Source: Flavobacterium hibernum
Lineage (GTDB): Bacteria; Bacteroidota; Bacteroidia; Flavobacteriales; Flavobacteriaceae
Length of the DNA: 64,000 nucleotides
Assembly (NCBI RefSeq): GCF_000832125.1
Contig: NZ_JPRK01000005.1
Span: 1-64,000, forward strand
Reading direction: 5' to 3'
Below the pieces are notes generated by a model. It was not told the origin of the DNA. It did not search any database and saw only the letters and a list, made by a program, of their open reading frames with translations. The translations under genes and the position numbers were made by a program. Shown one piece after another: positions 18,813-28,249 of the stretch (position 1 is the stretch's first letter; every line of letters begins with the position of its first letter).

Positions 18813-20144
18813 TTAATAGTGGCATTTACCGCATTCTAAACCTCCCATTTGCGCTGCAGTCAATTTTTCTACACCGTATTTTTTAGAAAGTTCAGCATGA
18901 ATTTTATCATAATATGCATTTCCTTCCATCTTAACATCAGTTTTTCTATGGCAATCAACACACCATCCCATTGTTAATTTAGAATATTGCTTCATGATTT
19001 CAAACTCCTGTACTGGACCGTGACAAGTCTGACATTCAACTCCTGCAACATTAACGTGCTGTGAGTGATTGAAATATACAAAATCAGGAAGATTATGAAT
19101 ACGAACCCATTTAACTGGTTGCGTTTTTCCGGTATAAGCTTGTTTTGCTTTATCCCAACCAACAGCATCATATAGCTTTTGAATTTGAGCATCATAAAAC
19201 GCTTTACTGTACTCAGGAGTAGCTGTAGTCTCAGCAACTTCAGAAATATTTTTATGACAGTTCATACAAACATTTAAAGAAGGAATACCAGCAGTTTTAC
19301 TCACACGAGCCGCAGAGTGACAATATTTACAATTGATCTCATTATCACCAGCGTGAATTTTATGAGAATAGTGAATTGGCTGAATTGGCTCATAATTTTG
19401 ATCAACACCTACTTGCATTAAGTAACCATATACAAAATAACCACTTGCCAAAAGCAAAAATATAGAAGTAACTAATACTAAAAATTGATTTCTAGCGAAA
19501 GCTTTCCAAATTGGAGTTCTAGCTTCTCTAGGAGTTACTTCAATACCATTATTACTAGCAACTTTAGTTAATACTTTGTTCACCATGAACAACATTACCA
19601 CTAAAATAGCCATTACAAGAGCAAGAGCTCCTAAAATAATATTATTTGAAATTCCACCACCTTCAACGTTTGTTCCAGGAGGCGCAGCAGAACCAGGAGC
19701 ACCAGCTGCAGGCTCAGCTTTTACTTCAGAAGTATAAGCGATAATATTATCAATATCACCTGTAGACAATTGAGGAAAAGAAGTCATTACTGACTTATTA
19801 TTTTCTTCAAAAAGCTTAACTGCAACAGCATCGCCTGATTTAATCATTTCAGAGCTGTTGTGCACCCACTTGTAAATCCAAGCCATTTCGTGCTTAGCAG
19901 CAACTCCCCTTAAAGCAGGACCTGTTGACTTGGCATCTAATTTGTGACATGCAGCGCAATTTGCATTAAAAAGTTCTTTCCCTTTTACTGGATCACCTCC
20001 TGCAGTTGCAGCCGGAGCAGCAGCTTCAGGCGCCGCAGGAGCAGCAGCATCTTGAGCAAATGAAGTTAGGGAGAAAATAAGCGTTAGCGATAAGCTAAGC
20101 AGCAATTTTCTTGAGATCGAATTATGGTTACCCACCTTTTTCAT
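18813..20144 (-). CDS. actA: Alternative complex III multihaem cytochrome c subunit ActA with fused monohaem domain
   Basis: 443 residues. A signal peptide (1-30, ending SFAQ) is followed by an Ala/Pro-rich linker and a small monohaem domain with CAACH at 63-67. A membrane helix at about 167-187 and another at about 220-240 precede a pentahaem domain with CKYCH, CMNCH, CQTCH, CVDCH and CGKCH, the last two residues from the C-terminus. So six haem sites in all. The N-terminal haem domain on a flexible linker could shuttle electrons to the oxidase encoded downstream; that is inference. It is the first gene of the operon and has a clear promoter at 20232-20261. Confidence 0.96.
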   Translation of the reverse strand: MKKVGNHNSISRKLLLSLSLTLIFSLTSFAQDAAAPAAPEAAAPAATAGGDPVKGKELFNANCAACHKLDAKSTGPALRGVAAKHEMAWIYKWVHNSSEMIKSGDAVAVKLFEENNKSVMTSFPQLSTGDIDNIIAYTSEVKAEPAAGAPGSAAPPGTNVEGGGISNNIILGALALVMAILVVMLFMVNKVLTKVASNNGIEVTPREARTPIWKAFARNQFLVLVTSIFLLLASGYFVYGYLMQVGVDQNYEPIQPIHYSHKIHAGDNEINCKYCHSAARVSKTAGIPSLNVCMNCHKNISEVAETTATPEYSKAFYDAQIQKLYDAVGWDKAKQAYTGKTQPVKWVRIHNLPDFVYFNHSQHVNVAGVECQTCHGPVQEFEIMKQYSKLTMGWCVDCHRKTDVKMEGNAYYDKIHAELSKKYGVEKLTAAQMGGLECGKCHY

Positions 20145-20231
20145 ATAGTATAATAATTATCTACTAATTTTTGGTATGATTTTTTCTGTAGTAAATCAAC
20201 GAAAAACTAATACCTTCTTTTAAAACTTGCA

Positions 20232-20261
20232 CAAAAATACGACTTATGAACTATTCTCAAA
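20232..20261 (-). promoter_or_regulatory. Promoter of the actABCDEF-coxBA operon
   Basis: On the minus strand TTTG (20258-20261) and TATTTTTG (20232-20239) are 18 bp apart, matching the Bacteroidota sigma-A consensus. The predicted start is about 80 nt before actA. It faces away from the SPOR gene promoter at 20314. Confidence 0.65.
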
Positions 20262-20313
20262 ACCTTAAAATACTCTTAAATATCAATTTATATCAATTCT
20301 AAATAATATTAAA

Positions 20314-20345
20314 ATTTTCGATACAAACTTTAAATACTATTTTTG
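20314..20345 (+). promoter_or_regulatory. Promoter of the SPOR-domain gene
   Basis: TTTTCG (20314-20319, weak -33) and TATTTTTG (20338-20345, exact -7) are 18 bp apart. An upstream TTG start codon (20343) would overlap this promoter, which supports the ATG at 20364 instead. Confidence 0.5.
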
Positions 20346-20363
20346 CATAAAAACCATCACATT

Positions 20364-20753
20364 ATGAGAATTTTAACCCACTCAAACAGAGTTTTCTTAA
20401 CATTAACAATGTTCACTTTAGCATATAACATTCATGCGCAAGACCAAAATTTAACACTCAATCAAGATCCTAAATTTGAGCAATTATTGAATGATAAGCG
20501 TAAAATTAACACATCAATAAGTACAAATGATACTTATAAAATTCAAATTTTCAGTGGCAAAAGCGAGGAAGCAAAAAAAACGCTAGCAGATTTCAAAAGA
20601 GAATATAACAATATTGACGGAACTATAATTTTCAACACTCCCAACTACAAAGTGATTGTTGGTAATTTTAAAACCAGAATAGAAGCAGAACGCAATCTTG
20701 CTGAAATTAAAAACAGATATAAGAGTGTTTTTCTATTAAAACCTAGTAAATAA
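20364..20753 (+). CDS. Exported SPOR-domain protein
   Basis: 129 residues from ATG 20364. A signal peptide (about 1-26, ending NIHAQ) leads to a short linker and a SPOR domain in the last 75 residues (YKIQIFSGKSEEA ... YKVIVGNFKTRIEAERNL). SPOR domains bind denuded glycan strands of septal peptidoglycan, so a role in cell division or envelope upkeep in the periplasm is likely. It stands alone with its own promoter and terminator. No catalytic domain is present. Confidence 0.88.
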   Translation: MRILTHSNRVFLTLTMFTLAYNIHAQDQNLTLNQDPKFEQLLNDKRKINTSISTNDTYKIQIFSGKSEEAKKTLADFKREYNNIDGTIIFNTPNYKVIVGNFKTRIEAERNLAEIKNRYKSVFLLKPSK

Positions 20754-20760
20754 AATACAA

Positions 20761-20796
20761 TAAAAAAAAGCGAGATATTAATCTCGCTTTTTTTTG
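20761..20796. terminator. Bidirectional terminator between the SPOR gene and the convergent exported protein gene
   Basis: Arms AAAGCGAGAT / ATCTCGCTTT with an ATTA loop, flanked by A-run and T-run, so it can serve both converging genes. Confidence 0.88.
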
Positions 20797-20822
20797 AACA
20801 CAAAAATATGTTTCCAATTAAT

Positions 20823-21905
20823 TTAAAGATTAAAATGCTTTTTATAAAAAGCTATTTTATCATTACTTGTCCTTTTAGTTTTACGATAATCCTTATACAA
20901 CTCTTTATTACCGGACAACAAGTTAACCATGTACTTCTCTGTCAAAAAAACAGGAACACCATTTAATTTATTAAGTAACAAAGGCACCTCGGCTTCATAA
21001 GCCTCAGGAAACAACAGAAGTCCAACTATACCACCACCATACATCGCTTTTAAAGCAGAAAAATCAACAGAATTAACCTTGACTGAATCAATACAATAAT
21101 AATCTCCCAACAACTCAGTTTTCGCATATAATCTAAAAGTTGAAAATCGAAACAAATTAATATAAAAATTCAGCCCATCACTAAAACCATAGAAACCATT
21201 CTCTAATCTACCCGTTTTATTATTCAATAAACACTTCATTCCATTATAATTTGTTATCGAAAAATTATCCAAATCTAAGGTTTCTCCAGTAAATAAATCA
21301 GCATAATTAATATAAACACCTTCTTTAATACTTGAAGGAGACTCAAACAAATTTCCATCTCCAATACTAAATCCTACATTCAATCTGTCACCTTTTTTCA
21401 ATTCTTTATAAGATTCAAAACTAGTACTTAAAGCCTCAATAATTCTTTCCGAATGCTTACTTGTCACATCAAGCCCACTACTTTCAATAGTTGCAGAAAA
21501 GTTTCCTACAATAAAATCCTTCCCTCCATTCTTTTCAATAACATCAAAAACTACCGTCGCATAACCAGTCTCTTTATTAGAACGAGTAATTTCAGAAATA
21601 TATAATTCATCTACCCTAATATCAATTCCTTTTTTCCCCTCTCTTTTAGGGTAACAAATCGATAAAAAACTTTGCAACTCCTCTACAAAAGGCTTCTTAA
21701 AATCAGTCAAAACTTTTGTATTAAAAAGACTCTTTTGTGCAGTGCCTATATTATCTTTTATTTGCCTTCCGTCATAAATTTTATTGATATAAAAATCACT
21801 TTTAATCTCTACGTTAGTCACATTTTCGAGAGAAATAAGAAATTTTGAATCCTTTTGCGCGTAGGAAGCGCAAGCAAATAATAAAGTAAAAAGTAAAAAT
21901 TTCAT
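20823..21905 (-). CDS. Exported protein of unknown function
   Basis: 360 residues from ATG 21905 (MKFLLFTLLFACASYAQ, a signal peptide of about 16 residues). An upstream in-frame start at 21962 would lie inside the infB terminator and is rejected. The mature protein has no motif I recognise: it looks like mixed alpha/beta with charged, Ser/Asn-rich strands and one small hydrophobic stretch near AMYGGGIVGLLLFPEAY. Similar unassigned periplasmic or outer-membrane-associated proteins are common in flavobacteria. It lies downstream of infB but behind that operon's terminator. Confidence 0.75.
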   Translation of the reverse strand: MKFLLFTLLFACASYAQKDSKFLISLENVTNVEIKSDFYINKIYDGRQIKDNIGTAQKSLFNTKVLTDFKKPFVEELQSFLSICYPKREGKKGIDIRVDELYISEITRSNKETGYATVVFDVIEKNGGKDFIVGNFSATIESSGLDVTSKHSERIIEALSTSFESYKELKKGDRLNVGFSIGDGNLFESPSSIKEGVYINYADLFTGETLDLDNFSITNYNGMKCLLNNKTGRLENGFYGFSDGLNFYINLFRFSTFRLYAKTELLGDYYCIDSVKVNSVDFSALKAMYGGGIVGLLLFPEAYEAEVPLLLNKLNGVPVFLTEKYMVNLLSGNKELYKDYRKTKRTSNDKIAFYKKHFNL

Positions 21906-21940
21906 ACGATAGAGGGAATAAATTAAACCTAAAAATAAAC

Positions 21941-21973
21941 AAAAAAAAGTCCCAATTTTCATTGGGACTTTAA
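21941..21973 (-). terminator. Terminator of rimP-nusA-infB
   Basis: Arms AAAGTCCCAAT / ATTGGGACTTT with a GAAA loop and a run of eight T on the minus strand, 18 bp after the infB stop. Confidence 0.88.
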
Positions 21974-21990
21974 AATATAATTATTGAATT

Positions 21991-24918
21991 TTATTTCAAC
22001 TTCTTTTTAATTGCAACTTCATGGTATGCCTCAATAACATCTCTTTCTTCGATATCATTGTAACCTTTAATTTGAATACCACAATCATAACCTTTAGAAA
22101 CTTCTTTAACATCATCTTTGAAACGTTTCAATGCCACAAGCTCTCCTGTATGTACCACTACACCATCTCTAATAACTCTAATTTTAGAAGTTCTCATGAT
22201 TTTACCATCCATCACCATACAACCAGCAATTGATCCAACTTTAGAAATTTTGAAAATCTCGCGAATTTCAGCAGTTCCTAAAATTTCCTCTTTCATCTCA
22301 GGAGCTAACATTCCTTCCATTGCATCTTTCAAGTCATCGATAGCTGCGTAGATAATTGAGTAGTAACGAATATCTATTTCCTCTTTATCAGCAAGTTGTC
22401 TCGCATTTCCAGCAGGACGAACGTTAAATCCGATAATAATTGCATCAGAAGCAGAAGCCAACATAACGTCAGTTTCAGTAATTGCTCCAACACCTTTATG
22501 AATAATATTAATTTGAACCTCTTCAGTAGAAAGTTTAGAGAACGAATCTGATAATGCTTCAACAGATCCATCAACATCTCCTTTAAGGATTACGTTTAAT
22601 TCTTTAAACTGACCAAGTGCAATACGACGACCAATTTCATCAAGTGTAATATGACGTTGTGTACGTACAGATTGTTCACGCATTAATTGAGAACGCTTAG
22701 ATGCAATTTGTTTTGCTTCTTTTTCATCTTCGAATACATTGAACTTATCACCTGCAGTAGCCGCACCATCTAAACCTAATACAGATACTGGAGTTGACGG
22801 CCCTGCTTCAAGAACAGTATGCCCTCTTTCATCATGCATAGCTTTAATCTTACCATGATGCTTACCAGCCAACATATAATCTCCAATTTTTAACGTTCCT
22901 TGTTGAACTAAAATTGTAGAAACATATCCTTTTCCTTTATCTAAGAAAGCTTCAACTACAGTTCCCTGAGCTGCTTTATTTGGATTCGCTTTTAAGTCTA
23001 AAATTTCCGCTTCTAATAAAACTTTCTCTAATAATTCTTTTACTCCTGTTCCAACTTTTGCAGAAATATCATGTGACTGAATTTTTCCACCCCAATCTTC
23101 AACAAGTAAATTCATACTAGCCAAACGCTCTTTGATTTTTTCAACATTAGCATTTGGTTTATCGATTTTATTGATTGCAAATATAATTGGTACTCCCGCA
23201 GCTTGTGCGTGAGATATTGCTTCTTTTGTTTGTGGCATGATGTCATCATCCGCCGCAACAACGATAATAGCGATATCAGTAACTTGAGCTCCACGTGCAC
23301 GCATCGCGGTAAACGCCTCGTGACCAGGTGTATCTAAGAATGCGATTTTTTGACCATTATCTAAAGTTACTCCGTAAGCTCCAATATGCTGTGTAATACC
23401 TCCAGACTCACCAGCGATAACATTTTCTTTACGAATATAATCCAGTAAAGATGTTTTACCGTGATCGACGTGACCCATTACAGTAACGATCGGTGCTCTA
23501 ACTACTAAATCTTCTTCTTTATCTTCGACTACCTCAATAGCATCTTCAATATCAACTGTAATAAACTCAACTTCATAACCAAATTCATCAGCTACAATAG
23601 TTAACGTTTCTGCATCTAAACGTTGGTTCATGGTAACCATGATACCAAGAGACATACAAGTTCCAATTACTTTAGTAATCGGCACATCCATCATAATTGC
23701 AATTTCACCTACAGTAACAAATTCAGTAACCTTAATAGTTTTACTTCCTTCGTCGATTGCTCTTTGCTCTTCATCAGATTTCTGACGGTGCGTATCTCTT
23801 TTATCTCTTCTGTATTTAGCCGCTTTAGATTTCCCTCCTTTACCTTGAAGTTTTTCAAGAGTTTCTCTAATTTGGTTTTTTACTTCCTCTTCAGTAGGCT
23901 CCACTTTAGCAACAATAGCAGGACGGTTTCCTTTTACAAAACCAGGTCTTGCACTTCTATTTGCATTGAAACCACCTCCACCAGTATTTGGTGTGATTTT
24001 ATTAGGATTAGGTGTTCCAGGCGCATGAGTTGCCGGTTTTGGCGCACCTGGAGTTCCTGGCTTAGGAGCAATTCTCTTACGCTTATTTTTATTTGCGTTA
24101 TTTGCAGCCCCTGGAGCTCCCGGTTTATTTGGCGTTATCTTTGGATCTTCTTTCTTTTTCTTAGGTTTATTAAATTGAGATAAATCAATTATTTGTCCCG
24201 TAAGTGTAGTTCCAGATAATTTTTGATATTGTGTAGTTATAGCCTCCTCTGCAGTCGCAGGATCAGTTGAAACAACTGGCTCTTGTGCAACTTTTGCAGC
24301 CTTAACTTCTGTTTTCGCTTCAGCCTTAACTTCTGTCTTCACTTCAGCCTTAACTTCTGTTTTCACTTCTTTTTTCTCTGTAATAATAGGTTTTTCAACC
24401 TTTTTCTCTTCAGAAATAACAGGAACCACTGGTTCAGTCTGCACTATTTCTTTTTGAGCAGGTTTTTCTGGTTGAGACGGAGTAACAACTACTTTAGGTT
24501 CTACAGCTTTAGCTGGTTCCTCAGAAGGAGTAGAAACAACTGCTGGTTTCTTTGGATTTAAATCAATTTTACCTACTTGAACAGGTCCAGTTACAACAGC
24601 TCTCGCTTTTATAATTTCCTGCTGTTTTTGGCGCTCTTCGTCTTGTCTGCGTTTGTCTTCAATTTCTTTCTCACGTTCAACACGTAATGCTTCTTTTTCT
24701 TTTCTCTTTTCCTCTCCTACCTCTTTAGAAGCTTCCTTATTCCCCTTATCGCCCGCAAATTGGCTTTGTAGGATATTAAATTCGCTATCAGAAATTTTCG
24801 CATTTGGATTTGCATCAATAGCAATTCCCTTATCTTTTAGATAATCAACAGCTCTTTCTAACGAAATATTTAATTCCCTTAAAACCTTGTTTATTCTTAT
24901 TACTCTCTCTTCAGACAT
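21991..24918 (-). CDS. infB: Translation initiation factor IF-2
   Basis: 975 residues. IF-2 is the GTPase that brings initiator tRNA to the ribosome. The N-terminal IF2_N helix bundle (residues 1-55) is followed by a long Lys/Glu/Pro/Ala-rich linker of about 300 residues with repeats such as [15 protein letters not shown] and Gly/Pro/Asn-rich segments, then a second IF2_N domain near 395. The G domain starts near residue 479 with [17 protein letters not shown] and NKID. Domains II-IV follow. It is the third gene of rimP-nusA-infB, 48 bp after nusA. Confidence 0.97.
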   Translation of the reverse strand: MSEERVIRINKVLRELNISLERAVDYLKDKGIAIDANPNAKISDSEFNILQSQFAGDKGNKEASKEVGEEKRKEKEALRVEREKEIEDKRRQDEERQKQQEIIKARAVVTGPVQVGKIDLNPKKPAVVSTPSEEPAKAVEPKVVVTPSQPEKPAQKEIVQTEPVVPVISEEKKVEKPIITEKKEVKTEVKAEVKTEVKAEAKTEVKAAKVAQEPVVSTDPATAEEAITTQYQKLSGTTLTGQIIDLSQFNKPKKKKEDPKITPNKPGAPGAANNANKNKRKRIAPKPGTPGAPKPATHAPGTPNPNKITPNTGGGGFNANRSARPGFVKGNRPAIVAKVEPTEEEVKNQIRETLEKLQGKGGKSKAAKYRRDKRDTHRQKSDEEQRAIDEGSKTIKVTEFVTVGEIAIMMDVPITKVIGTCMSLGIMVTMNQRLDAETLTIVADEFGYEVEFITVDIEDAIEVVEDKEEDLVVRAPIVTVMGHVDHGKTSLLDYIRKENVIAGESGGITQHIGAYGVTLDNGQKIAFLDTPGHEAFTAMRARGAQVTDIAIIVVAADDDIMPQTKEAISHAQAAGVPIIFAINKIDKPNANVEKIKERLASMNLLVEDWGGKIQSHDISAKVGTGVKELLEKVLLEAEILDLKANPNKAAQGTVVEAFLDKGKGYVSTILVQQGTLKIGDYMLAGKHHGKIKAMHDERGHTVLEAGPSTPVSVLGLDGAATAGDKFNVFEDEKEAKQIASKRSQLMREQSVRTQRHITLDEIGRRIALGQFKELNVILKGDVDGSVEALSDSFSKLSTEEVQINIIHKGVGAITETDVMLASASDAIIIGFNVRPAGNARQLADKEEIDIRYYSIIYAAIDDLKDAMEGMLAPEMKEEILGTAEIREIFKISKVGSIAGCMVMDGKIMRTSKIRVIRDGVVVHTGELVALKRFKDDVKEVSKGYDCGIQIKGYNDIEERDVIEAYHEVAIKKKLK

Positions 24919-24966
24919 ATAACCTTTTTATTATTACCTTTTTCGTTGTGTTGTTAGAGCAGATAA

Positions 24967-26214
24967 CTAGCTATCAAACTCTTCTTTTAGTATTTTCATA
25001 ACATCAAGAATCGTTTCCTCTTCTAAATCTGTTCTTCTTACTAAATCTTCTACTTCTTGCTTTAAGATACTTCTAGCTGTATCTAAACCAATTTTTGCAA
25101 ATTCTTCGATAACCCAGCCTTCAATTTCATCTGAAAACTCAGTTAATTCAACGTCATCATCTTCGCCACTAGCAACATCACCTTCTCTGATAACATCTAA
25201 CTCGTAACCCGTTAACTGACCCGCTAATTTAATATTATGACCACCTCTACCAATTGCTTTAGAAACTTCTTCTAATTTCAAGAAAACTTCAGCTCTTTTG
25301 TTTTCTTCATCAATTTTGATAGAAGAAACTTTAGCAGGGCTTAATGCTCTTGTAATAAACAATTGAATATTGCTTGTATAATTGATTACATCGATATTTT
25401 CGTTTCCTAATTCACGAACAATTCCGTGAATACGAGATCCTTTCATACCTACGCAAGCTCCAACAGGATCGATTCTATCATCATAAGAGTCTACCGCTAC
25501 TTTTGCTTTTTCACCAGGGATACGCACTACATTTTTAACCGTAATCAATCCGTCGAAAACTTCAGGAATTTCTTGTTCAAATAATTTTTCTAAAAACTTC
25601 TCAGAAGTTCTAGACATAATAATCTGAGGTTTATTTCCTTTTAATTCAACGCTTTCAATAATTCCACGAACATTATCTCCTTTACGGAAAAAGTCAGACG
25701 GAATTTGTTTTTCTTTCGGAAGTACAATTTCGTTTCCTTCGTCATCAACTAAGATAACTACTCTAGGACGCACGTGATGCACTTCGGCAGTATAAATATC
25801 ACCAATAATATCTTTAAATTGCTTGTAAAGATTTGTATTATCGTGTTCGTGAATTTTAGATATTAAGTTTTGACGTAAAGCCAAAATAGCTCTTCTTCCA
25901 AGATCAATCAATTTAACTTCTTCAGAAACCTCTTCACCGATTTCAAAATCCGCCTCAATCATTCTTGCCTCAGTCAAAGTAATCTCCTCATTTTCAAAAT
26001 CAAGATCTTCGTCAGCAACAATTACTCTTCTTCTCCATATCTCCATATCTCCTTTATCAGGATTTATAATGATATCGAAATTATCATCAGAACCGTATTT
26101 TTTCTTTAATGCATTTCTAAACACGTCCTCTAAAATTGCCATAAGCGTTACACGATCAATAAGTTTATTATCTTTAAACTCTGAGAATGAATCGATTAAT
26201 GCTAAATTTTCCAT
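24967..26214 (-). CDS. nusA: Transcription termination/antitermination factor NusA
   Basis: 415 residues, normal for Bacteroidota, lacking the C-terminal acidic repeats of enterobacteria. The N-terminal RNA polymerase-binding domain (about 1-130) is followed by an S1 domain and two KH domains; KH-type loops are seen in GACVGMKGSRIHGIV and AIGRGGHNIKLAGQL. NusA modulates pausing, intrinsic termination and antitermination. It lies 13 bp after rimP. A terminator-like hairpin in this operon's leader (26706-26726) would be a natural target for NusA autoregulation. Confidence 0.97.
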   Translation of the reverse strand: MENLALIDSFSEFKDNKLIDRVTLMAILEDVFRNALKKKYGSDDNFDIIINPDKGDMEIWRRRVIVADEDLDFENEEITLTEARMIEADFEIGEEVSEEVKLIDLGRRAILALRQNLISKIHEHDNTNLYKQFKDIIGDIYTAEVHHVRPRVVILVDDEGNEIVLPKEKQIPSDFFRKGDNVRGIIESVELKGNKPQIIMSRTSEKFLEKLFEQEIPEVFDGLITVKNVVRIPGEKAKVAVDSYDDRIDPVGACVGMKGSRIHGIVRELGNENIDVINYTSNIQLFITRALSPAKVSSIKIDEENKRAEVFLKLEEVSKAIGRGGHNIKLAGQLTGYELDVIREGDVASGEDDDVELTEFSDEIEGWVIEEFAKIGLDTARSILKQEVEDLVRRTDLEEETILDVMKILKEEFDS

Positions 26215-26227
26215 GCGAATTCTTTAA

Positions 26228-26692
26228 TTAAAATGTTACTGTAACAATTGCCTCTTTAATTTCTGTATAAGGTATTTGTTGCTCTTTTTGAACTGTTTCT
26301 TTTCCTTTTCCTACTTTTTTCGGTTCTCTTGCTTTCCAAGACAAAATTATAAAAACATCGTTAGCTTCCACCAATTCTGCTTCAATTTTTTCAGTATTTG
26401 TAGTAACAATCAATGTTCTACCAATATTTTTGATGTATTGTCTTGTCATTTTCAAAGGTGATCCTACTCCTACCGATGCTACTTCAAGCGAAAAATCTTG
26501 CTCTTCACGATCCAGATTATTCTCAATTGCACGACTCACATCAATACAATCTTGCAACGCCACTCCATTATCACCATCTAAACCAACACTAATCTTAAAA
26601 GAATCTGATATCGCCAGATCAATCAAAAATATTGATGGCTTATCCAGAAGAGCTTCTGTAATTAATCCGTTTACTTTTTCTTTAAATGTCAT
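26228..26692 (-). CDS. rimP: Ribosome maturation factor RimP
   Basis: 154 residues from ATG 26692 ([16 protein letters not shown]). RimP assists assembly of the 30S subunit. The two-domain pattern is seen, with the family hallmark [11 protein letters not shown] near residue 58 and [12 protein letters not shown] close behind. An in-frame ATG 12 codons upstream (26728) would place a hairpin and T-run inside the coding region, so the internal start is preferred. First gene of rimP-nusA-infB. Confidence 0.93.
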   Translation of the reverse strand: MTFKEKVNGLITEALLDKPSIFLIDLAISDSFKISVGLDGDNGVALQDCIDVSRAIENNLDREEQDFSLEVASVGVGSPLKMTRQYIKNIGRTLIVTTNTEKIEAELVEANDVFIILSWKAREPKKVGKGKETVQKEQQIPYTEIKEAIVTVTF

Positions 26693-26701
26693 AATTTTAT
26701 A

Positions 26702-26727
26702 AAAAGAGGGGACACTTAGTCCCCTCA
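26702..26727 (-). promoter_or_regulatory. Terminator-like hairpin in the rimP leader (possible attenuator)
   Basis: On the minus strand GAGGGGAC / GTCCCCTC form an 8-bp stem with a 5-nt loop, followed by TTTTT, all between the promoter and the rimP ATG 10 nt further on. It has the form of an intrinsic terminator but no gene precedes it, so it would act on the leader of rimP-nusA-infB. Confidence 0.55.
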
Positions 26728-26754
26728 TTATTTAGATTTTAATAAATAACGGTG

Positions 26755-26783
26755 CAAATATAGTGTTTTTTTTATAAATCAAA
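26755..26783 (-). promoter_or_regulatory. Promoter of rimP-nusA-infB
   Basis: On the minus strand TTTG (26780-26783) and TATATTTG (26755-26762) are separated by 17 bp, a full match to the Bacteroidota consensus. Predicted transcription start near 26748, giving a leader of about 55 nt that contains the hairpin at 26706-26726. Confidence 0.7.
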
Positions 26784-26792
26784 ATAAATAGA

Positions 26793-26819
26793 TTGCTCTA
26801 AAAATATTTCTTATCTTTA
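26793..26819 (+). promoter_or_regulatory. Likely promoter of the universal stress protein gene
   Basis: TTG (26793-26795) and TATCTTTA (26812-26819, one mismatch) are 16 bp apart, about 50 bp upstream of the ATG at 26868. Confidence 0.4.
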
Positions 26820-26867
26820 TGAGAGCATTAAAATTACAGATTTTCACATTTTAACCCCTTAAAAATC

Positions 26868-27692
26868 ATGAAACGAATTTTAGTACCAACCGACTTCTCT
26901 GAACATGCCGAAGACGCCCTTAAAGTTGCATCTCAAATTGCAAAGAAAAATAACTCCGAAATTATCATCTTACACATGTTAGAACTTCCCAGCCAAATGA
27001 ACGATGCAGTTCTTGGCGGCGCAAGTATTCCAGAGACCATGCTTTTCATGAAAAAAGCCAACGAAATGCTGGATGAAGTTGCCTCCAGATCTTATCTGGA
27101 CGGAATTCAAATTACAGAAATCGTAAAAATGGACAAGCCAATTCACGGCATCGCACAAGTTAGCAAAGACTACAATATAGATTTAATCGTAATGGGATCA
27201 CACGGATCTTCAGGAATCGAAGAATTACTTATAGGCTCTAACACAGAAAAAGTTGTTCGCAATTCCGAAAGTCCAGTTTTAATAATCAAAAAAAACATCT
27301 TAAATTTTAATGCCGAGAACATTGTTTTCGCTTCAGATTTTTCAGCAGAAGCAAAAAAACCTTTTGAAAAATTTCTAAGTTTCACCAAAATCTTTGATTC
27401 AAAAATTCATTTAGTAACAATTTGCACACCAAACAGCTTTAAACCAACACACGAAATCGAGAAAGCCATAAATAATTTTGTATCCGAATTCAATCTAACC
27501 AATTACTCAACTCAAATCTACAACGACACAAATATCGAAAAAGGAATTATCAATTTCTCTAATAGTATAAACACTGATATTATCGGAATGTGCACGCATG
27601 GACGAACTGGTTTCGCGCACTTTTTTAACGGAAGCATTAGCGAAGGATTAGTAAATCATGCTATAAAACCTGTTATTACATTTAAAATATAA
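26868..27692 (+). CDS. Tandem-domain universal stress protein
   Basis: 274 residues made of two UspA domains. The first (about 1-142) begins MKRILVPTDFSEHAEDAL and has the nucleotide-binding pattern GSHGSSG...GSNTEKVV...SPVLII. The second (about 146-274) begins IVFASDFSAEAKKP and ends with THGRTGF...GSISEGLV...KPVITF. Both keep the G-x2-G-x9-G(S/T) ATP-binding signature. Such proteins respond to stress and energy limitation in the cytoplasm; the exact role is not readable from sequence. It is monocistronic, with a promoter and a strong terminator. Confidence 0.93.
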   Translation: MKRILVPTDFSEHAEDALKVASQIAKKNNSEIIILHMLELPSQMNDAVLGGASIPETMLFMKKANEMLDEVASRSYLDGIQITEIVKMDKPIHGIAQVSKDYNIDLIVMGSHGSSGIEELLIGSNTEKVVRNSESPVLIIKKNILNFNAENIVFASDFSAEAKKPFEKFLSFTKIFDSKIHLVTICTPNSFKPTHEIEKAINNFVSEFNLTNYSTQIYNDTNIEKGIINFSNSINTDIIGMCTHGRTGFAHFFNGSISEGLVNHAIKPVITFKI

Positions 27693-27716
27693 ACAGTTCT
27701 TGAAAAACTATAAACA

Positions 27717-27748
27717 CAAAAGCTTCTCAATAAAGAAGCTTTTTTTTA
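27717..27748. terminator. Terminator after the universal stress protein gene
   Basis: Arms AAAAGCTTCT / AGAAGCTTTT with a CAATAA loop and a T-run. A-run on the left makes it usable also by the minus-strand peptide gene that ends at 27791. Confidence 0.88.
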
Positions 27749-27790
27749 TAAATTAGACATAAGAAAATTGATAACATCTTTCAATTTCTA

Positions 27791-27967
27791 TTACAACCCT
27801 AGCAAATCACGCACTTGTTGCACAGTCATACCGACAGACGCAGCTGCATCTTCAATACTAATTATCTTAAGCAAATCCTTCAACAAGTCACTCAAGTCGC
27901 CCCCTTGCACTTGTTTCATTTCAGAAGAACTTAACTCTGTAAAATTCATTTTTTTTAAATTATTCAT
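27791..27967 (-). CDS. 58-residue double-glycine leader peptide (natural-product/bacteriocin-like precursor)
   Basis: A short gene on the minus strand: ATG at 27967, TAA at 27791-27793, 58 residues. The N-terminal part MNNLKKMNFTELSSSEMK leads to QVQGG, the classic leader pattern L-S-x-x-E-M-x-x-(V/I)-x-G-G recognised by C39-type peptidase transporters and found in Bacteroidota natural-product precursors. The predicted core after GG is 35 residues (DLSDLLKDLLKIISIEDAAA onward, ending VRDLLGL), without Cys, amphipathic, and its second half resembles a helix-turn-helix (IEDAAASVGMTVQQVRDLL). No modification enzyme or transporter is adjacent. A TAAATTTG box lies about 65 bp upstream. Real expression and processing are inference. 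Confidence 0.7.
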   Translation of the reverse strand: MNNLKKMNFTELSSSEMKQVQGGDLSDLLKDLLKIISIEDAAASVGMTVQQVRDLLGL

Positions 27968-28031
27968 AATTGTTAATTTTAAAATTATTATTCCGTAAAA
28001 ATAAAAATTTAGCGCTATATTTTTATCTTAT

Positions 28032-28039
28032 CAAATTTA
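28032..28039 (-). promoter_or_regulatory. -7 box likely serving the double-glycine peptide gene
   Basis: TAAATTTG on the minus strand fits TAnnTTTG, about 65 bp before the ATG at 27967. No good TTTG is seen at the -33 distance. Confidence 0.35.
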
Positions 28040-28216
28040 TACAAAATACTGATAAACAGACACTAAAGATCGAAAAAATAACACTTCTAAGCAACAATCA
28101 TACTATTCAATACTGGAAACATTTTCAACAATAAAAAAACTCAAAGCAAAAGATTACCGTTTTCCGAATTTTAAGAGCTTACAGATTTAAGATTTCTGCA
28201 TAAAATTTATTCCATA

Positions 28217-28247
28217 AAAAAAAGCCTCTCAAATGAGAGGCTTTTTA
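28217..28247 (-). terminator. Terminator of the first tRNA-Gln gene
   Basis: Arms AAAGCCTCTC / GAGAGGCTTT with a 4-nt loop and T-run on the minus strand, starting 3 bp after the tRNA 3' end. Confidence 0.85.
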
Positions 28248-28249
28248 TG

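Noticed and set aside
21906..21962. 19-residue N-terminal extension of the exported protein at 20823
   Set aside because: It lies in the hairpin that ends the infB transcript; the internal ATG gives a clean signal peptide.
23623..24561. Long plus-strand frames opposite infB (23623-24183, 24283-24561)
   Set aside because: Low-complexity Phe/Ser/Cys products caused by the Lys/Glu-rich linker read backwards.
27768..27998. 76-codon plus-strand frame opposite the double-glycine peptide
   Set aside because: Product lacks features, while the minus-strand frame has a clear leader motif.
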